A DNA stretch of 64,000 nt, taken from contig JAHQIW010001453.1 of assembly GCA_019055375.1 (NCBI GenBank), forward strand, positions 62,001 to 126,000, read 5' to 3'. Origin of the DNA: Parelaphostrongylus tenuis. Its lineage: Eukaryota > Nematoda > Chromadorea > Rhabditida > Metastrongylidae. The stretch's first letter is position 1. The number at the start of each line of letters is the position of its first letter. This document shows positions 26,182 through 39,029 of this stretch, one piece after another. The translations under genes were made by a program, and so were the position numbers. Below the pieces are notes generated by a model. It was not told the origin of the DNA. It searched no databases and saw nothing but the letters and a program-made list of their open reading frames with translations.

Positions 26182-28298
26182 ATGAGTTTGAATAATTCTG
26201 GCGTTGTTACTATGTGTATCGCTTCCACATACATAGTCAAATTCAGACACTGAACGAATTTGCAAAAGCAACACGAGGAAGTCGCAGAAGTAATTCCCAA
26301 GACGACTTTATGTTTATCTCCGCATCAATCATCACGTTCTTTGGTAATCGGAGACTAATACTGCAATATTCAATCCTTAACGGTTATTTTCAGTGGGTTT
26401 AGCCTTCTTAAGAAGCTGAAAAGGTGGAACTGATACGCAACGTACTCACCTAACTGTTTTGATAAAACAAAAGAAGACTCCTAGGTTTCACTTATATAGT
26501 GAAGAGAAAGAAAACTCGCCTCTTCCTAATGTATATTAAAGTTAAATTCTTGGTAGTGCCACTTAGAACAAAGTCCAACAACAAATGGCGTACGTGAGAT
26601 CAATTTGTTTGCCTCGAATGATAGTTTACAATAACCAACCCGAGGTATGTGTTGGGGTCGCGTAATGAGATATAAGACATCCCTCTATGCGATTTTTTGT
26701 AAATTATCTAAAAGGTGCACGTTTATGTCGCAGATTTCTCGTTTTTCTAAGAGACATCAAATGTACGGTATCAAAACTCATGCACTCACCGTTTTTGCCT
26801 TTAGAGCAAATTCGGAAATTTTCCGTTGCCAATGCACGCTATTACAAACGCTTGTTAACCAACCGGCGAAGAATACGTAGTGATAGCTTAAGTACTTGGA
26901 CCGAGTTTTCCAGATCAACTTTTTCAGAATTACACTATAATGACGTGTACTTCGTCGGAGATATAAGGATAAGATAGACAGGTCTTTGTTCGCAGATTTA
27001 TTCGTTTAGAAAGGTGGCTTTTCCTCTGAAACTGAAGCAGAAAGCCAAATTTAGAAATTCCACCTTGTTTTTCACCGTGTTTACGCATGGGTGATTGTTC
27101 GAAACATAGTCCTCATGTACTCTTTGTGGCCTGAAGCATGAGAGTAGTTGCAATGGCATGTTCTTTTTACATGGCATCTGGAACCACTTGGCGATGTGTC
27201 AGTTTTTAAACTGGTTACTCCGAACATTCGAAGATGGGAAGTGACCTTATTATCGGCCTCTTTCGTGCGGATGTTGGGTACCTAACTGCTCATTCAACAG
27301 TTCAAAGCATTTGTCCACCTACTCTTGTATACATCACATGACGAAAAGATGACCTAAGTATGGCAACCGAAAACAGGGACTCCAACCATACATGGACATA
27401 AAAGCAAAGGCAAGGCTTGGTGCTAGTCGTTATCTCCTCTTCGACTATCGAGAGATTAAACATTTAAGGCACTCCTTTGAGCGAACCATGAGTCCCCGAA
27501 TAATCACTATTCATGCTCATTGCTCTTTCGAATTGTCTAAATCAGGAAGGCTTATATAGCGAAGCGAATCGACATGTTTGTATAGAGGTCGGATGACTCC
27601 CATCGTGCACACGCTGCTAAGACACGCGCTACGCAGACGATTCAAGAAGATTTGAGTGTTTTTAAGGTGAGTTGGGACGTATTTCGGCAATTGGGGAAGT
27701 ATTACGACTATAACCCACCTCATTTCGAGAGAGGGGATATTCGTAGACACAGAATCTCCAGTGAACAGCAACTATGCGTTCTGACAACGCTTTCGTATTC
27801 TTCAGAACCGGAGTTATTCGAGTCAATTCTTCAGAGTCATTTGTTCTTGCATTGCGAATATTCCTATCTTGAACTGCCTTCACGAAATCGTTATCATCAG
27901 TTGAAATTCTATCATCAAGCACTGTTCAGAAAAACACTATTCAGCGAGACGATTTCACTTCAGCAATGCTCCATTTCACTAATTGATCCAATACGACTAA
28001 GAAGACTAACATCGTAAGGATGACGGCCGTAAACAACTGATTCAAACCAAACCGGCTCTGAATTAGGAAAAGGTGTAGAAACGTCAGCTGATTACATTTT
28101 TACAACAGCCTCGTCCTAATTTATAGTGGAGGCAAAGATATCCAATTCTTACTTGTTCACAAGCCTTCAAATTCATTTAACGTTGTCGTTGATATATGAA
28201 AATAATAATATTACTTAAAGTTCAATGCATTTTCGGCATATCAAAGACTGGTTTTGGAATAAATATGGAAACACCGCATGATACATGAAAAATCCTAA
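26182..28298. other. Convergent intergenic region: no gene supported
   Basis: Separates the plus-strand synthetase from the minus-strand genes. Open frames such as 27652-28017 (+) and 27517-27771 (-) overlap each other, lack a family match, and have no convincing splice or initiation context. AAAGCATTTGTCCACC near 27304 recurs at 30727, suggesting a short repeat. Confidence 0.5.
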
Positions 28299-28304
28299 TT
28301 TATT
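28299..28304 (-). terminator. Poly(A) signal of the 28.3 kb terminal exon
   Basis: AATAAA on the minus strand, 22 bases downstream of the TGA at 28326-28328. Confidence 0.65.
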
Positions 28305-28325
28305 GCATAGTTTACCCATAATCAA

Positions 28326-28521
28326 TCAATTCCTTATCTGCCTATCCAGAACTTCTTCATTGAGAATGGCTTGTTCCTCTTTCGTAAGACGACGGCCAGA
28401 TTTCATAAGCTCTGAGATGAGCATTTCCTTCTTGACTTGTAACTCCAAATCATGCATTGTCACTTCAGGGTCGTAGCACATCTGTAAACAGGCCATACCA
28501 TTGCAGCGTCTTCGAATATAG
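28326..28521 (-). CDS. Terminal exon of an unidentified minus-strand gene
   Basis: Acceptor GTGTAATAG|CTATATTCG is followed by 64 codons open to TGA at 28326-28328. The frame needs two bases from the upstream exon. The C-terminal part is charged and helix-like (LELQVKKEMLISELMKSGRR, then KEEQAILNEEVLDRQ), after a Cys-containing start (RRRCNGMACLQMCYDPE). No family recognised. AATAAA lies 22 bases past the stop, so this looks like a true last exon. Upstream exons were not found. It may extend the methyltransferase gene: joining that gene's GAG|GTATAA donor here is phase 0 and would read a different 18-codon frame ending in TGA. Confidence 0.6.
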
Positions 28522-28583
28522 CTATTACACAATGAATGAGAAAAAAAATAAAAAAAAAGAACATTCAATAAATAATTACTCTA

Positions 28584-28913
28584 TATGGTCCAGCATAGGG
28601 CGCATGTGGCGCAGTGGTTAGAGGTGCCCTGCGTCGCACACGAGGTCAACGGTTCGATCTCGCGCTCATGGCCCACCAAGCCGTCCATCCCTCTGGGGTC
28701 GGTAAATTGGTACCAGACAGGTCTCACACTTGTCTGGGAGGATAAGCAGCACTGACTCGGTTCAGCGGGAGGCCTCCGCGAGTCATTGTAAAGGCCAGAT
28801 ATGCATTCAATCACCTCAAACGAAGTTAGAAATTGAATTCGAATGCATGGCGCATCCCCCAGGGATTGATCAACGCCGAGAGCTTTATCCTTTATCCTTT
28901 TATGGTCCAGCAT
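28584..28913 (+). repeat. Family A tRNA-derived SINE, young full-length copy
   Basis: Target duplication TATGGTCCAGCAT is exact at 28584-28596 and 28901-28913. The head GTGGCGCAGTGGTTAGAGG is a pol III A box and GGTTCGATCTC a B box. The body ends ...CAACGCCGAGAGC and the tail is two ATCCTTT units. No coding capacity, so it depends on a LINE partner for movement. Confidence 0.92.
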
Positions 28914-29609
28914 GCTTCGTGGCAGTTGGTTGAAATTAAGGTTAACTCATTTATACTACGCCTGACCTTCAGGTGTTTCAGAATTTTGCACATTCTCTAT
29001 CCTGCTAATCACAAAGTTACTCTAGTGTGAATCACTGAATTACATTTTTCTCAAGTCACAGCGATTTAGCAAGCTTCACATGCTAGTTAGAAGGCGGGAA
29101 CTACAACTGGAAGATTCTAGCCTTTCTTGTATTTGATTCGATTCCTTGTATCCATTGTCCACTGAAATCTTCGAAATTTTTCATGTGTGGGTTAGTTGAA
29201 GTTTTCCATGAATGACGTTAAATGGTAGTCAAGTCGGTTCCCCCTAAAATCACAAGGCAGCCTGACTAGAACGCTCCAATTATTATAGCGCAGAATGAAA
29301 CTTCCAGACAAGTTTGCTACCAATTTGGAGATACCAGGGATACGAGAGGCTTCGTGTACCTGGGGAGGGTTTAAACAAGCACCGCGTTCGTGAACAACGA
29401 GATCACAACGACTGCGGGAACAAAACGTAATAAGGGAGGACAAATGTAAATGAAAATGTGCAGAATATACGCACTATTCAATCAAAGCAAATCATTTCTC
29501 AGTAACATTGTCGAAAGTGCCCTTTCATTATTCATCGACTTTGTTTCCCTTCTTTGAAGTGGTTTACCAAGATACTATTAGATGAATAATAAACATCAAT
29601 TATCCAACT

Positions 29610-29906
29610 TTATACCTCATTAACTTCGGGTTTACGAGCGGATATCATCTGATACTGATGACCTTTGGCGTCTGATTCGTATTCTATCTATAAAATTGAC
29701 AAAAAAACTGAACTATCATGCTTGCTACATGAATTGAAAAAGTTCCCCTGCTATTTATGATTTGAAAGCAAGAGTTCTCAATTGATAAACTTTGCCTGTT
29801 GTACATACATATATATATATATATATGTACATATGTATATATATGTGTATACATATATATATTTACATATGTATGTATATATATGTACATATGTATATAT
29901 ATGTGT

Positions 29907-29943
<37 letters not shown>

Positions 29944-32900
29944 TCATGTTTATATACACATGTATATACAGATATCATTTTTTTCTTTGTTCAAAATTTA
30001 TCTAACATTGTCTATTTTGGTAAGAAATAAAAAGCCTTTACCAACATTGACATCCACAAATCCAGCCGGTTCAAGGCAGATCATATATCTCATTGGATCC
30101 CATTGTGAATCTTCAAGCAAACCCCAATGCGACAACGTTTTTAACCTAGATAGATAAAACATAGAAGATCTATAAATGATACTGGATAGAAGCATACGAA
30201 ATATGGTCATGGATTAGTGAATGTGAGGATATCGTTCGCATGACAATATATAAAATAGCTCAACAGATGGTTTGACTCAATCTTTACAATAGTACAAAAA
30301 AACATTGATCCTTCAGAAATATTTCCAAGACTGACTTTGTGTTAACATCGGTATTGACTAAACGGATTGCTGTTTTCTTGATGAGGAGAGGTTGTTAATA
30401 TAAAAAATCACAATAATGTCTTAGAGAGCAGAACAAATATCCCACAAACATAGGATAAAGTCGGAAGAACGACGTAGAAATTCAAAAGACCGACTTTCCT
30501 TGAACCTCGGCATGTTGATAATATAGTACTCAGAAAAAGAAAAAAGTAATTTAAGAAGCAAGCCTTATTACGAGAAATTATATTTTTGCTGCTTGATTTT
30601 TGATACCATATCACAATTTAACCACTTTATTTAAGGTGAATTTGAACGCTCAAGAAAAGGAGCCAGTTCTCTGTAGGTTTAACTCGCGTGAATCTGACTA
30701 CTCTGATTGCCTAATTAGAAATTCAAAGCATTTGTCCATCTTTCTTGTGTAGAGCAGATAACAAAGCACTTAACAATGCATCGACGGTAGAGTATTGGAC
30801 GCCGACCAAGAACTTGAACTTCCTTGATTTCACTGTTTGGTTTTCGATATCATTTCGTAATGTAACTGCTTTCATTAGACTTAGAAAATGTTAAAAAGAT
30901 CGTGATCAAATAAAAAAGTAATCACCTACCTATCAAAATTTATTCCACAAACTACTGTTCCTCCCGGCTTCAGGACACGCCATAATTCTTTGCAGATAAA
31001 TGGCATTACTTCATGATGAATGAAATAGTAAAAATCAACATGAAGGATATGATTGAACACCTCAGAGGGATACGGTAGATTGCGCAAATCTGGTGCCTAA
31101 AATGAATAAACATTTAGGACATTAAAGCTATTTGCGATGTAACACCCACAAGATACCCGATCAAGCCTGATTCTCCCAGTTTCGGCGATTTCCAATGCAA
31201 ATCGATGTCGCGCGCAATCTTCCATATACGACGATCGATCAATCCCAAAAACCTGTAAAAAATGTAATGACGCCATCTATTGAGCTTATATTTTAGGTCT
31301 AATCAGGAGAGGAATCCAGATGGATAACGAGAGGTGCCCAGAGAATTCATATGTATTTACTTTATTTTCTACACAGCTTACTGTTCGAGTCTCAGCACTT
31401 CTTACATTCAATTCGTTTCCTTGCATTCATTCTCCATAAAGGTCTTCAGACATCTTGAACGTTAATTTCAACTGTTGCTTCAGGATTTCGTCTTCTTTAT
31501 AAGCTTTGCAGAATGCTGGTCAAAACAAATCTCTTTGCGACTTAATAGATAACCGAGCTAAAGTGTCCCTGCTAAAGAATGAATTCACCCAACATTACTC
31601 ATCATCTTTTTGATACACTGCATTATTAGGCAGTGCGTTAACTCACGTCCAAAAAGACTACATCTCGATTTTGTCCTAGCATGGTCGTCATCGCTCGTCA
31701 TTTCTACACTTATTCGGGACTTAGTTTTCACCATTATATTACGATTATAAACCTTTAGAGGTAAACAGTAAATAGGAAAATTTCAGATTTTTTTCTGTTT
31801 AGGAGCATTTAGAGTGGATCTGAAAGTCGTAAATGTTTCACCTATGGATGTCGCACACAACAACTTCCTAGGCTTCAAATTTTAAGCATTTTGCAACAAA
31901 TATAACCCTTTGAGGATCAACGTTGATAGGCAGGCGCGTCGCGTCATCGCTTTTCCACGAGGAGCAAAGCTGCCATTATAGCAATTTAATGAGATTTGAC
32001 GTCGCGCGGCATGTACGGAACGTACCGTTTGGCCTCAGATGTATAAGCAAACTTGTTCGTCATTGATAATCATGCACGCACTGATCGTTATTGTTTCGAC
32101 TGACAAAATAATTCACGAGCTAAGATATTTCACTTCTAAGAGCACGTTGAAATCTAATATTTGATAATGTTGTGATCATAGATGACCGCCGTCTCAATAG
32201 CTATTAGTCGTAAAATGGCAATCTCTCTTTGATCTAAAAAGGCCAGGGAATACTTAAATGCGGTGTCGAAGTGGGGAAGCCCCGGTTAGGCTTAACACGG
32301 AATTCCAGGACAATACACCTAAACCAGCACAGCTGTGCTGTGTTGAGGCCTTAACTATCGATAGAGACGGGCCTTTCAAATATCAAGTAACAAGTAAGCT
32401 TCGTCCACATTCCACCAAGGCACTAAAACGCAGCCATTTCATCAACATAATCATAAACGAAACAGATAAATTATATATGTAATTCCATAGTTCCCTCAAA
32501 TTCAAGTTCTACACAATTCGTAGCAGTAAACAGCTACTCTTTCTAAACAAAAGTCTTTTAGTTCTATTTTTCAGCAATCTTTTCAGTTGATAGCACTTAA
32601 TCTATCCTAATTTCTAACCGCAAATATTAACCATCCTACTCTACTATGAAATATGATATTGCAAAGATCTTTCTGAGATGTTGCAACTGATAAAGCCGAA
32701 TGAAAGAGGGCACGAATCAAATTCTAAGCTGGGCTCTATGCACCAATTCCGTTTATAGAATCACAGTGGTGATTGGATGGATACCTGATTCGTCGAACGG
32801 CTTGCAGTAATTTGCCGACATCGGGACTAATTTGGGAGCGACTTGCCGACACCGAGGAGTTAGAAGTTTTGGTGAGCCCGAATTACGGGATCAGATCAGA

Positions 32901-33606
32901 GACCGGTCGGCACATACAATGTCTATTGCACGGAGACCTCAAACCACTGTGCCACACTCGCTCGTCTGAACCAATATGAGTTGCTTTTTTTTGATTCTTT
33001 CAAACAGTGACTTGCGCCTCATCATGGCTTTATGGTATTCCTAGATGCTGAGGTGTGAAATACGGCAAGGAATTCAATTTCCATTGAGCCTAAAAAACGA
33101 GTCCAACGCTTCAGAAGCATAGTCTATGATATGGCAAAGCCCGACCTCACTCTCTCTTAGCTACTTTCTCGCCAATATCAGTGGAAATAAAATTTTGAAA
33201 CAAAAACTGTGGTATCCACCTCTCTCCAACATTTTCCAGCGATCAATCATCTCCATGCATAGGAAAACACCTTAATTCGGCTAGTTCAAACGTTGGAAAA
33301 AAAATAATCTTAACCGGACTCTACGATTTTTATAAAGAAAACGAAATTCTTGGTGGACAGGCGAAGCAGCACGTGAAAAGTTCGAAGATCTTTGTAAACG
33401 ATGAATGCCAGGGAAACGAATTGACTACATTAAATGCTAATCATGCACATTTAATCGTAATAAGGAGTCATATAGATAATAATAATGGCAAATAATGATA
33501 TGTTGAATGATCGTACCACACCATTGCCATTTACAACTTTATCGAAGCAGTATTTCAGTGCATTGCCTCGACCATAGCCCAGTTCCAAAACATTGTCATC
33601 TAAAAT
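29610..33606 (-). CDS. SAM-dependent class I methyltransferase, 5' end missing
   Basis: Exons in transcript order: 33517-33606, 31157-31252, 30930-31096, 30042-30145, 29616-29683 (or read through to TAA at 29610-29612). All joins keep phase, giving about 176 residues. Seen: glycine-rich motif I LELGYGRG in the first exon; a GID acidic turn after the next strand (VFGIDRS); DFYYF around motif [11 protein letters not shown] before strand 5; and a final sheet GFVDVNVEYES...YQMISARKP. This order is typical of Methyltransf_11/25 proteins. The substrate cannot be told. About 40-60 N-terminal residues expected for such proteins are not found, so at least one exon lies further up, between 33.6 and 44.2 kb. 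Exon 4 ends at GTTG|GTAAAG and exon 5 begins after ATAGATAG; an alternative longer exon 4 to 30007 is also open but breaks the C-terminal strand pattern. Confidence 0.85.
29806..29970. repeat. TA-rich microsatellite
   Basis: Runs of ATAT broken by ATGTACATATGTATAT units. It lies inside the methyltransferase intron between exons 30042-30145 and 29616-29683. Tyr/Ile-rich open frames here are artefacts of the repeat. Confidence 0.95.
31390..31600 (-). repeat. Family B SINE-like copy, decayed
   Basis: TGCATTCATTCTCCATAAAG, AGGATTTCGTCTTC and GCAGAATGCTGGTC match other family B bodies. In a methyltransferase intron. Confidence 0.55.
31904..32035. repeat. Palindrome-type MITE, half related to 43.3 kb
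   Basis: AACCCTTTGAGGATCAACGTT and GATAGGCAGGCG at the left, and CGTCGCGCGGCATGTACGGAACG at the right, recur in inverted order at 43314-43399. Confidence 0.65.
32765..32965 (-). repeat. Family A SINE, partial and decayed
   Basis: The minus strand keeps GAGCGAGTGTGGCACAGTGG and the GGTCGGC region. No clear tail or duplication. Confidence 0.5.
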
Positions 33607-34899
33607 CTGTTACTTTCAAACCATTCAAAACGGGATGATACGTCGTTCGTAACATAATTATCTGTACTTTTATAGCTGGAAAGAGCTTTTCCTCAAATTT
33701 CTGGTGATCATTCGAAAGTTTAGATCACTTTGAACAGTGTGTTTGATTCCTAGGATGCCTTCTCTTCTCAATGTTCTGTTGCAACAAAAATAAAACTATG
33801 TTTCACAGTAGGAGTATATTTTTTTCCTCGCCTAAGGTATGAGGACGAATCTTAGCGATTCTCAAACAAAGTTTGGTTTCAAAAATGTCTCCTAAAGCGC
33901 TGTAGGAGCGAGTGAAAAATTAAGTTCCACACCCCAAGTAATCAGCCTGGAATTCATAGCGGGTTTAATCAGCAATTTTGGGTGAAGATAAAATTCTAAT
34001 ACACCTTTGAAGATAGAACAAAATCTCTTTTGCAGTTCCAAAGTCAAAAAATTTCTCCAGACAAAAAACTTTTCGTAAACGAATAATGGAATCGCGCTTT
34101 GTTTGTTTTGTTCGAGGTGGCATTAAGATCTATGCGCGCAGCGTGATTCGAGAAGACCCGATTTTCGTTATTTATTTAGGAACTTTTTCTCCATTTCAGG
34201 AAATTTACAGTCTTTTTGTGTTAGAACTGCATAAAATATTAAAGGTTTGTATTTCTTGTTCTCTGAGTACTAACTTTTTATTTTCGTTCTATATTGCAGA
34301 ATAAATCAGCTATGAGGTTCAACTGTGTGAAAATTTTATAGGCGACGAGCTGTATATTTCGTGTATGGAAAATTATGTTCTTTTCGCTCTCACAACGCTC
34401 TTTGAGGTCCTTTTTGAAAACCAAATTTAGCATCACAGTTATCGAGATTTGGGCTTTTCGAATGACGTTCAAAAGTATGGCTAAAATTCATCCACAGAGC
34501 CTAATGAAACAAACAAAGCACGCTGAAAGTGAGACATAATTTTGTTTCCGATGCTATAAACGCACCAGAATGGCCTTTTCAGAAACTAAGTACAGCATTG
34601 AGATTGCCCTTCTCAAGTTATCAAATGACTGCGAAAGGTCTGATGAAAGAACTTCACACGGCGAAAAAACCAAGGAAGTATGTGTGCATTACGGATAAGT
34701 GTCCTGCCCAAAGCTTGATATATGTGCAACCATTTTTTTTTGCTCAGTACAAATAAATTGATGTTATAATGGACTAAATGGACCACTCAATTTCTAGCTT
34801 CCACCTTGCGTTTGGTATTTACTGTATGGTCTGACATAACCTGTATCACACTGCGCGGATCGCAAGACTTCTCTCATTTGGTTCGCTTTCTCGAATCCA

Positions 34900-35800
34900 C
34901 CATCCATGCAAGTTTCCAAAGTTTTCTGGGTACTTATATGTTGGACGGCGACAAGTTATAAATCGATCTCATCTGCTGGGCAGGAATTTTTCATAGGAGT
35001 GTTAGTAATCATTCGAAAGCTTGAATTTCTGGCTACAAATCTACGTCGACACTTTCAAAACGACCTTTTAACGCTGTAGCTCCAAATAAAATTTGTTCAC
35101 ACTTACCTTGCGCCTTCATTTTTATCACGCGTAAAACTCGCTGGACGCACGAAAAAGCATATCAGCGTGTACATAATTTTTCGTAGTATAAAGAATCTTA
35201 TTTTGATCTGTATTTTCTGCCAACGTGGTGAAAAAAATCCCCAATTGAATAACAATATTTCAAACGCGATCTATCACCCTGTCCCTGCCCCCCCCCCCCT
35301 CCCCCCCCCCCCCCTTACACTCCACTCCGTGGTTTGGCAGGGCAAATAAGATCGTGGAAATTGTAAAACTCGATCGCCTTTCCCTGGTGAAACGGTATTT
35401 CCACAAAATAAGCACAACGTTGGAATCACTGGAACTCACGATATAGAACTAATAGTCTAGACAAAGAGCTCTGTCCGGCGAGGTCTTAAACACAAATACT
35501 TTAATTCTCCTACAGCACTATTGAAAAGAGCTTTTCCAAAAAGCAAACATATTTGAGCTCCTCGAAACTTGTGCGATCGAATGAGTGCTAGCACTCTAAG
35601 AAAAGAGTTTTGTCCAGCGAAATACAAGTGAGATAAGAAACAAAAACACGTAATCGTGTGAAACATAATTTTATTTTGGAATTTAATACCGCTATAAAAT
35701 GGTGTTTTTAAAAACCGTTCACGTAAGGCTCTAGTCGACGATTCAAGCTTTCGTTCCTGTCCAGCGAATGAGATTGGTTTATAAACTGTCGCCGTCTAAC
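34900..35800. repeat. Family G degenerate repeat cluster with C-rich tract
   Basis: GTTAGTAATCATTCGAAAGC, GTCCAGCGAAATACAAGTG and GTCCAGCGAATGAGATTGG mark several diverged units. A near-pure C run lies at about 35288-35315. Similar C- or G-rich tracts beside family G units occur near 10.1 and 57.64 kb. Confidence 0.55.
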
Positions 35801-36175
35801 ATATCAGTACACTTCTTGCACTGTGCATGAGGACTTCCGCCTTCTCTGAGAATGTCGTTATTGTGGAATGGCCATAGGCATTAGGGAGTGAATTTATCCC
35901 AAATAAACCACTTTCTCAACCGCGCAGGGATGAGAAATTTAGGAGAGCTCAGTTAGATTTGAACCTGCGCATATGTCAAAGTAAGCGTTAGCGGTAATGA
36001 ACGCGATCATTATCAAAGTGCTACCAGTGCTACCGGCTTTCTTATGTCTCTCCATAGAACTTATATTGGCGGAAATTTCACTCTCCCTTTGAGCCCCGTC
36101 AACTCTTTCGACAGCCAATATTGCGATTCTTCCTACCTACTGACCATTTACAAACATATCCTCAAAGTGCGTCAT

Positions 36176-36810
36176 AACATGCCTGACAATGATTTTTGAG
36201 CCACGCATGTGGTATGTTACAGGACGACTTATAGAGCCCGATACACGTGTTTCGACCTTGACAGTCTCATCAGTTGGACGCTACCCTTCGTCTTTTGCCA
36301 ATCATCTTGGCGTTCCCTAGTCCCCCATATCAAGAGTAGGCGACGGGGAACATTTTAGACGATCCATCAAGCGAATTACCACTGAATGGAGAATATTGTT
36401 CACTCGATTGCTTTTGATGGTATCATCAATATATCATACCTTTCGTTTCGAGTGTTTTCTTGAAGACCACGCTCAAATTTCAATTTGCTTGGTAATGGGT
36501 TTGATATATTTGATGATACCAGCCAAGAACAATCGAGTGAAAGAACACTTTCCATTCAGTGGTACTTTCACAAGACAGATCGTCAAATGTTCGTGTCGCC
36601 TACCCCTAGCATGGGGGAGTGGAGCATCCCGAGAGCATTGGCAAAAGACGAAAGGCACAGCCCGATTGAATGAGACTGTCTAGATCGAAACACATGTATC
36701 GGGCTCTGTAAATTACTATATAACAGACCATATACGTGGCTCAAGAAAATTATCAGGCATATTGAAATTTGAGCGCGGTTTCAAGAAAACACTCGAAACG
36801 AAAGGTTCGC
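36176..36810. repeat. Family D fold-back, longest copy (~630 bp near-palindrome)
   Basis: TTTGAGCCACGCATGTGGTA...GATACACGTGTTTCGACC at the left is inverted at the right as GATCGAAACACATGTATCGG...CATATACGTGGCTCAAG. Inner arms (GGTATCATCAATATATCATA and GATATATTTGATGATACC) meet near 36490. The whole unit could fold on itself. Confidence 0.85.
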
Positions 36811-37136
36811 TAAAATAGCGCTTTCAAACCGTAGTTGTTCCAATGCAAATTTACTACCACCGAAGACCCAGCAGCTGTGAGCAGCTACACCGTTAGATCA
36901 TTCACCACTGACTTTATCTCATCAACATCACTACCTTCATTTTTCAATTCAAAGACTTTGGGACAAGAAATTCTCCATACTCGTGATCTCAGCTTCTCTA
37001 CCATTGCCACTAGAAAGTTAACCGAAGCCAGAGATGAACTTGTCGCCAGCTAACAGAATCAAGCACTTGAAATCAACTTGACCACCAATTCAGATAACGC
37101 CACTACTATTCAGTGAACAGCCATAGTTATATATGC

Positions 37137-37430
37137 TACGGAACGTGTAGCACAGTGGTTAGAGGAGACCTGTGACATACACATTCTCGATGTTTGGATA
37201 CCGCTCCCAAGGCTCACTAAGCCTTCCATCCCTCCGTGATCGGCGGATTAGAGTACCAGATTTGTCTGGAAGGATAAACAGCACCGACTCGATGCATCGA
37301 TATGCCAGAGTGAGCCATTGTAAGGACTAAATAAATACTCAGTCACCTCAAGCTATTCTTGATGAAGTCGCATGCATGGCGCATCTCTCAGGGAGCGATC
37401 AACACCAACGGATTTATCGTTCTTATACTT
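37137..37430 (+). repeat. Family A SINE, decayed
   Basis: Head GTGTAGCACAGTGGTTAGAGG, middle GTCTGGAAGGATAAACAGCA and end GGCGCATCTCTCAGGGAGCG align to the young copies. No clear target duplication. Confidence 0.75.
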
Positions 37431-38399
37431 CTGATCAGTACAAGAAAGATGAATGCTTAAGTATGCTCAACATACATTGCAAAACCAACCATCAGAAGCC
37501 GATTTCATAGCGCTTGAATGATGTACATTTTCACTGTGCACAAAATCAGTGTACCACAAACACGGATGAACGACCGCATGCTTTGACTCCAATGCACACC
37601 GCAGGCAGCAAAACACGTAGCACTGTCAACTCCACGCGGTCAACACGTGGAATTATGGTGTAGAATCAAATTCAGCACCGACAGTGGTTTGGATAGAACT
37701 TGAAAGCTTAGCTATTGATAAAATACACCTTTATTGACGATAGAAGCGTCGTTGAAGGTTCCAAGCTTCTTACTCTAAGATTCAAATCTTACCTTCTTTC
37801 AAATTAAGCCTTTCGACAGCAGCTCTGTTAAGGAGATCCGTTTTATTAGCGAAGTATTTCGACAATACATAGCCGGTTACGGACTTCACAGGAACAGCAT
37901 ACTGAATAAGATACAATTGTTTCAACTGAATAGTGAAGACTGAGATACCACTTAGCACTTATTCAACACTATCGCCACGGAGTGTAGCAAAAACGAAACA
38001 TGCGTGTTGGTATTGTTCAGACGGCTTACGATTGGCACGACCCCCAATGAGCACCTCCTGGTACTTATTTGATGTGTTCGAGTCTTTGAGGGACTTCATC
38101 GTCATTAATTGATGCTTTTGCTTTTTAACGCTTGTAGAGGATATTTAGTACGGCAGCCCTCAGCCAATCTTCGTGGCCGCGCGAAGCGCTAGCCAACCGA
38201 AAACGGCCATCGTGACGAAAGTTCTATAAACTAGGCTTATGTAAAATTCCTCTATCCCTCTTACCAAGCCAAAACATACCACGCACATTTGTCCCAATCG
38301 TAAGTGGGTGGTACAGTGATTAGTGAGGCGCTAGGTCAGGAGGCAAAGGAATAACCAAGACGCTGGCCGATTTTCTTTCCTAACGCTCTCTTGTGATCA

Positions 38400-38862
38400 T
38401 TCAAACGAACACCTTAGCTCGCCTATCTCCAGGATTGCGATGAGAATCGTCTCGATCACTATGCGACATTGAGAAAAGAGACAAAATCCTCAAGCAGCAG
38501 TCAAAAAAGCAAAACGAAGTTTTCGAAGACCCTTGTGGAGAGTCTGCGCAAGGAAACGAATATAGTCCCAGAAGACCTGGCAAATTGTACAACAAGTCTA
38601 TTTATTTGTTTATTACACAACCCGTTATAAAATTTCACTGTGTACATCCCACTGCTTCTAGCATTCGAGTCGTTTTTCGTCTTCTTTTTCTCCAACGACG
38701 CCTCCCTATAATCTCGAGGATAGCCTGGCTGTGGCGTTTCATAAGGCGTTCGCTGTTGACCGTCGGAGAGTATCGGCAGGTAGGAACCAGCTTTGCTTCG
38801 CAACGAGCATCACAACCACTCTTCCGCCGCCCTCCGCATATTGAACTATGATGACGATTCAT
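38400..38862. repeat. Two family B copies in inverted orientation
   Basis: 38400-38600 reads forward (AAAATCCTCAAGCAGCAGTC). 38635-38862 reads on the minus strand, with head GAAGAGTGGTTGTGATGC, then GAAACGCCACAGCCAGGC and AACGACTCGAATGCTAGAAG. Confidence 0.7.
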
Positions 38863-39029
38863 TTGAAATATAACGACTTTCTAGTGGCTCAGTGGATTCG
38901 AGGACGCGTAGACGATGTGGTAAAGTTGTATGAAGTGGTTACGTTACTGCTACCTTAGTGTTCGTCTTATGTCATCATGCTATCTCGTTGCTGTAAGTGT
39001 CGTTTTGTTGTATTTCGCTTCATTTATTG

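Noticed and set aside
27517..28017. Overlapping frames of 84-121 codons between converging genes
   Set aside because: The two strands shadow each other; no motif, no splice sites, and interrupted when extended.
29684..30157. Tyr/Ile-rich open frames on both strands
   Set aside because: They are translations of the TA microsatellite.
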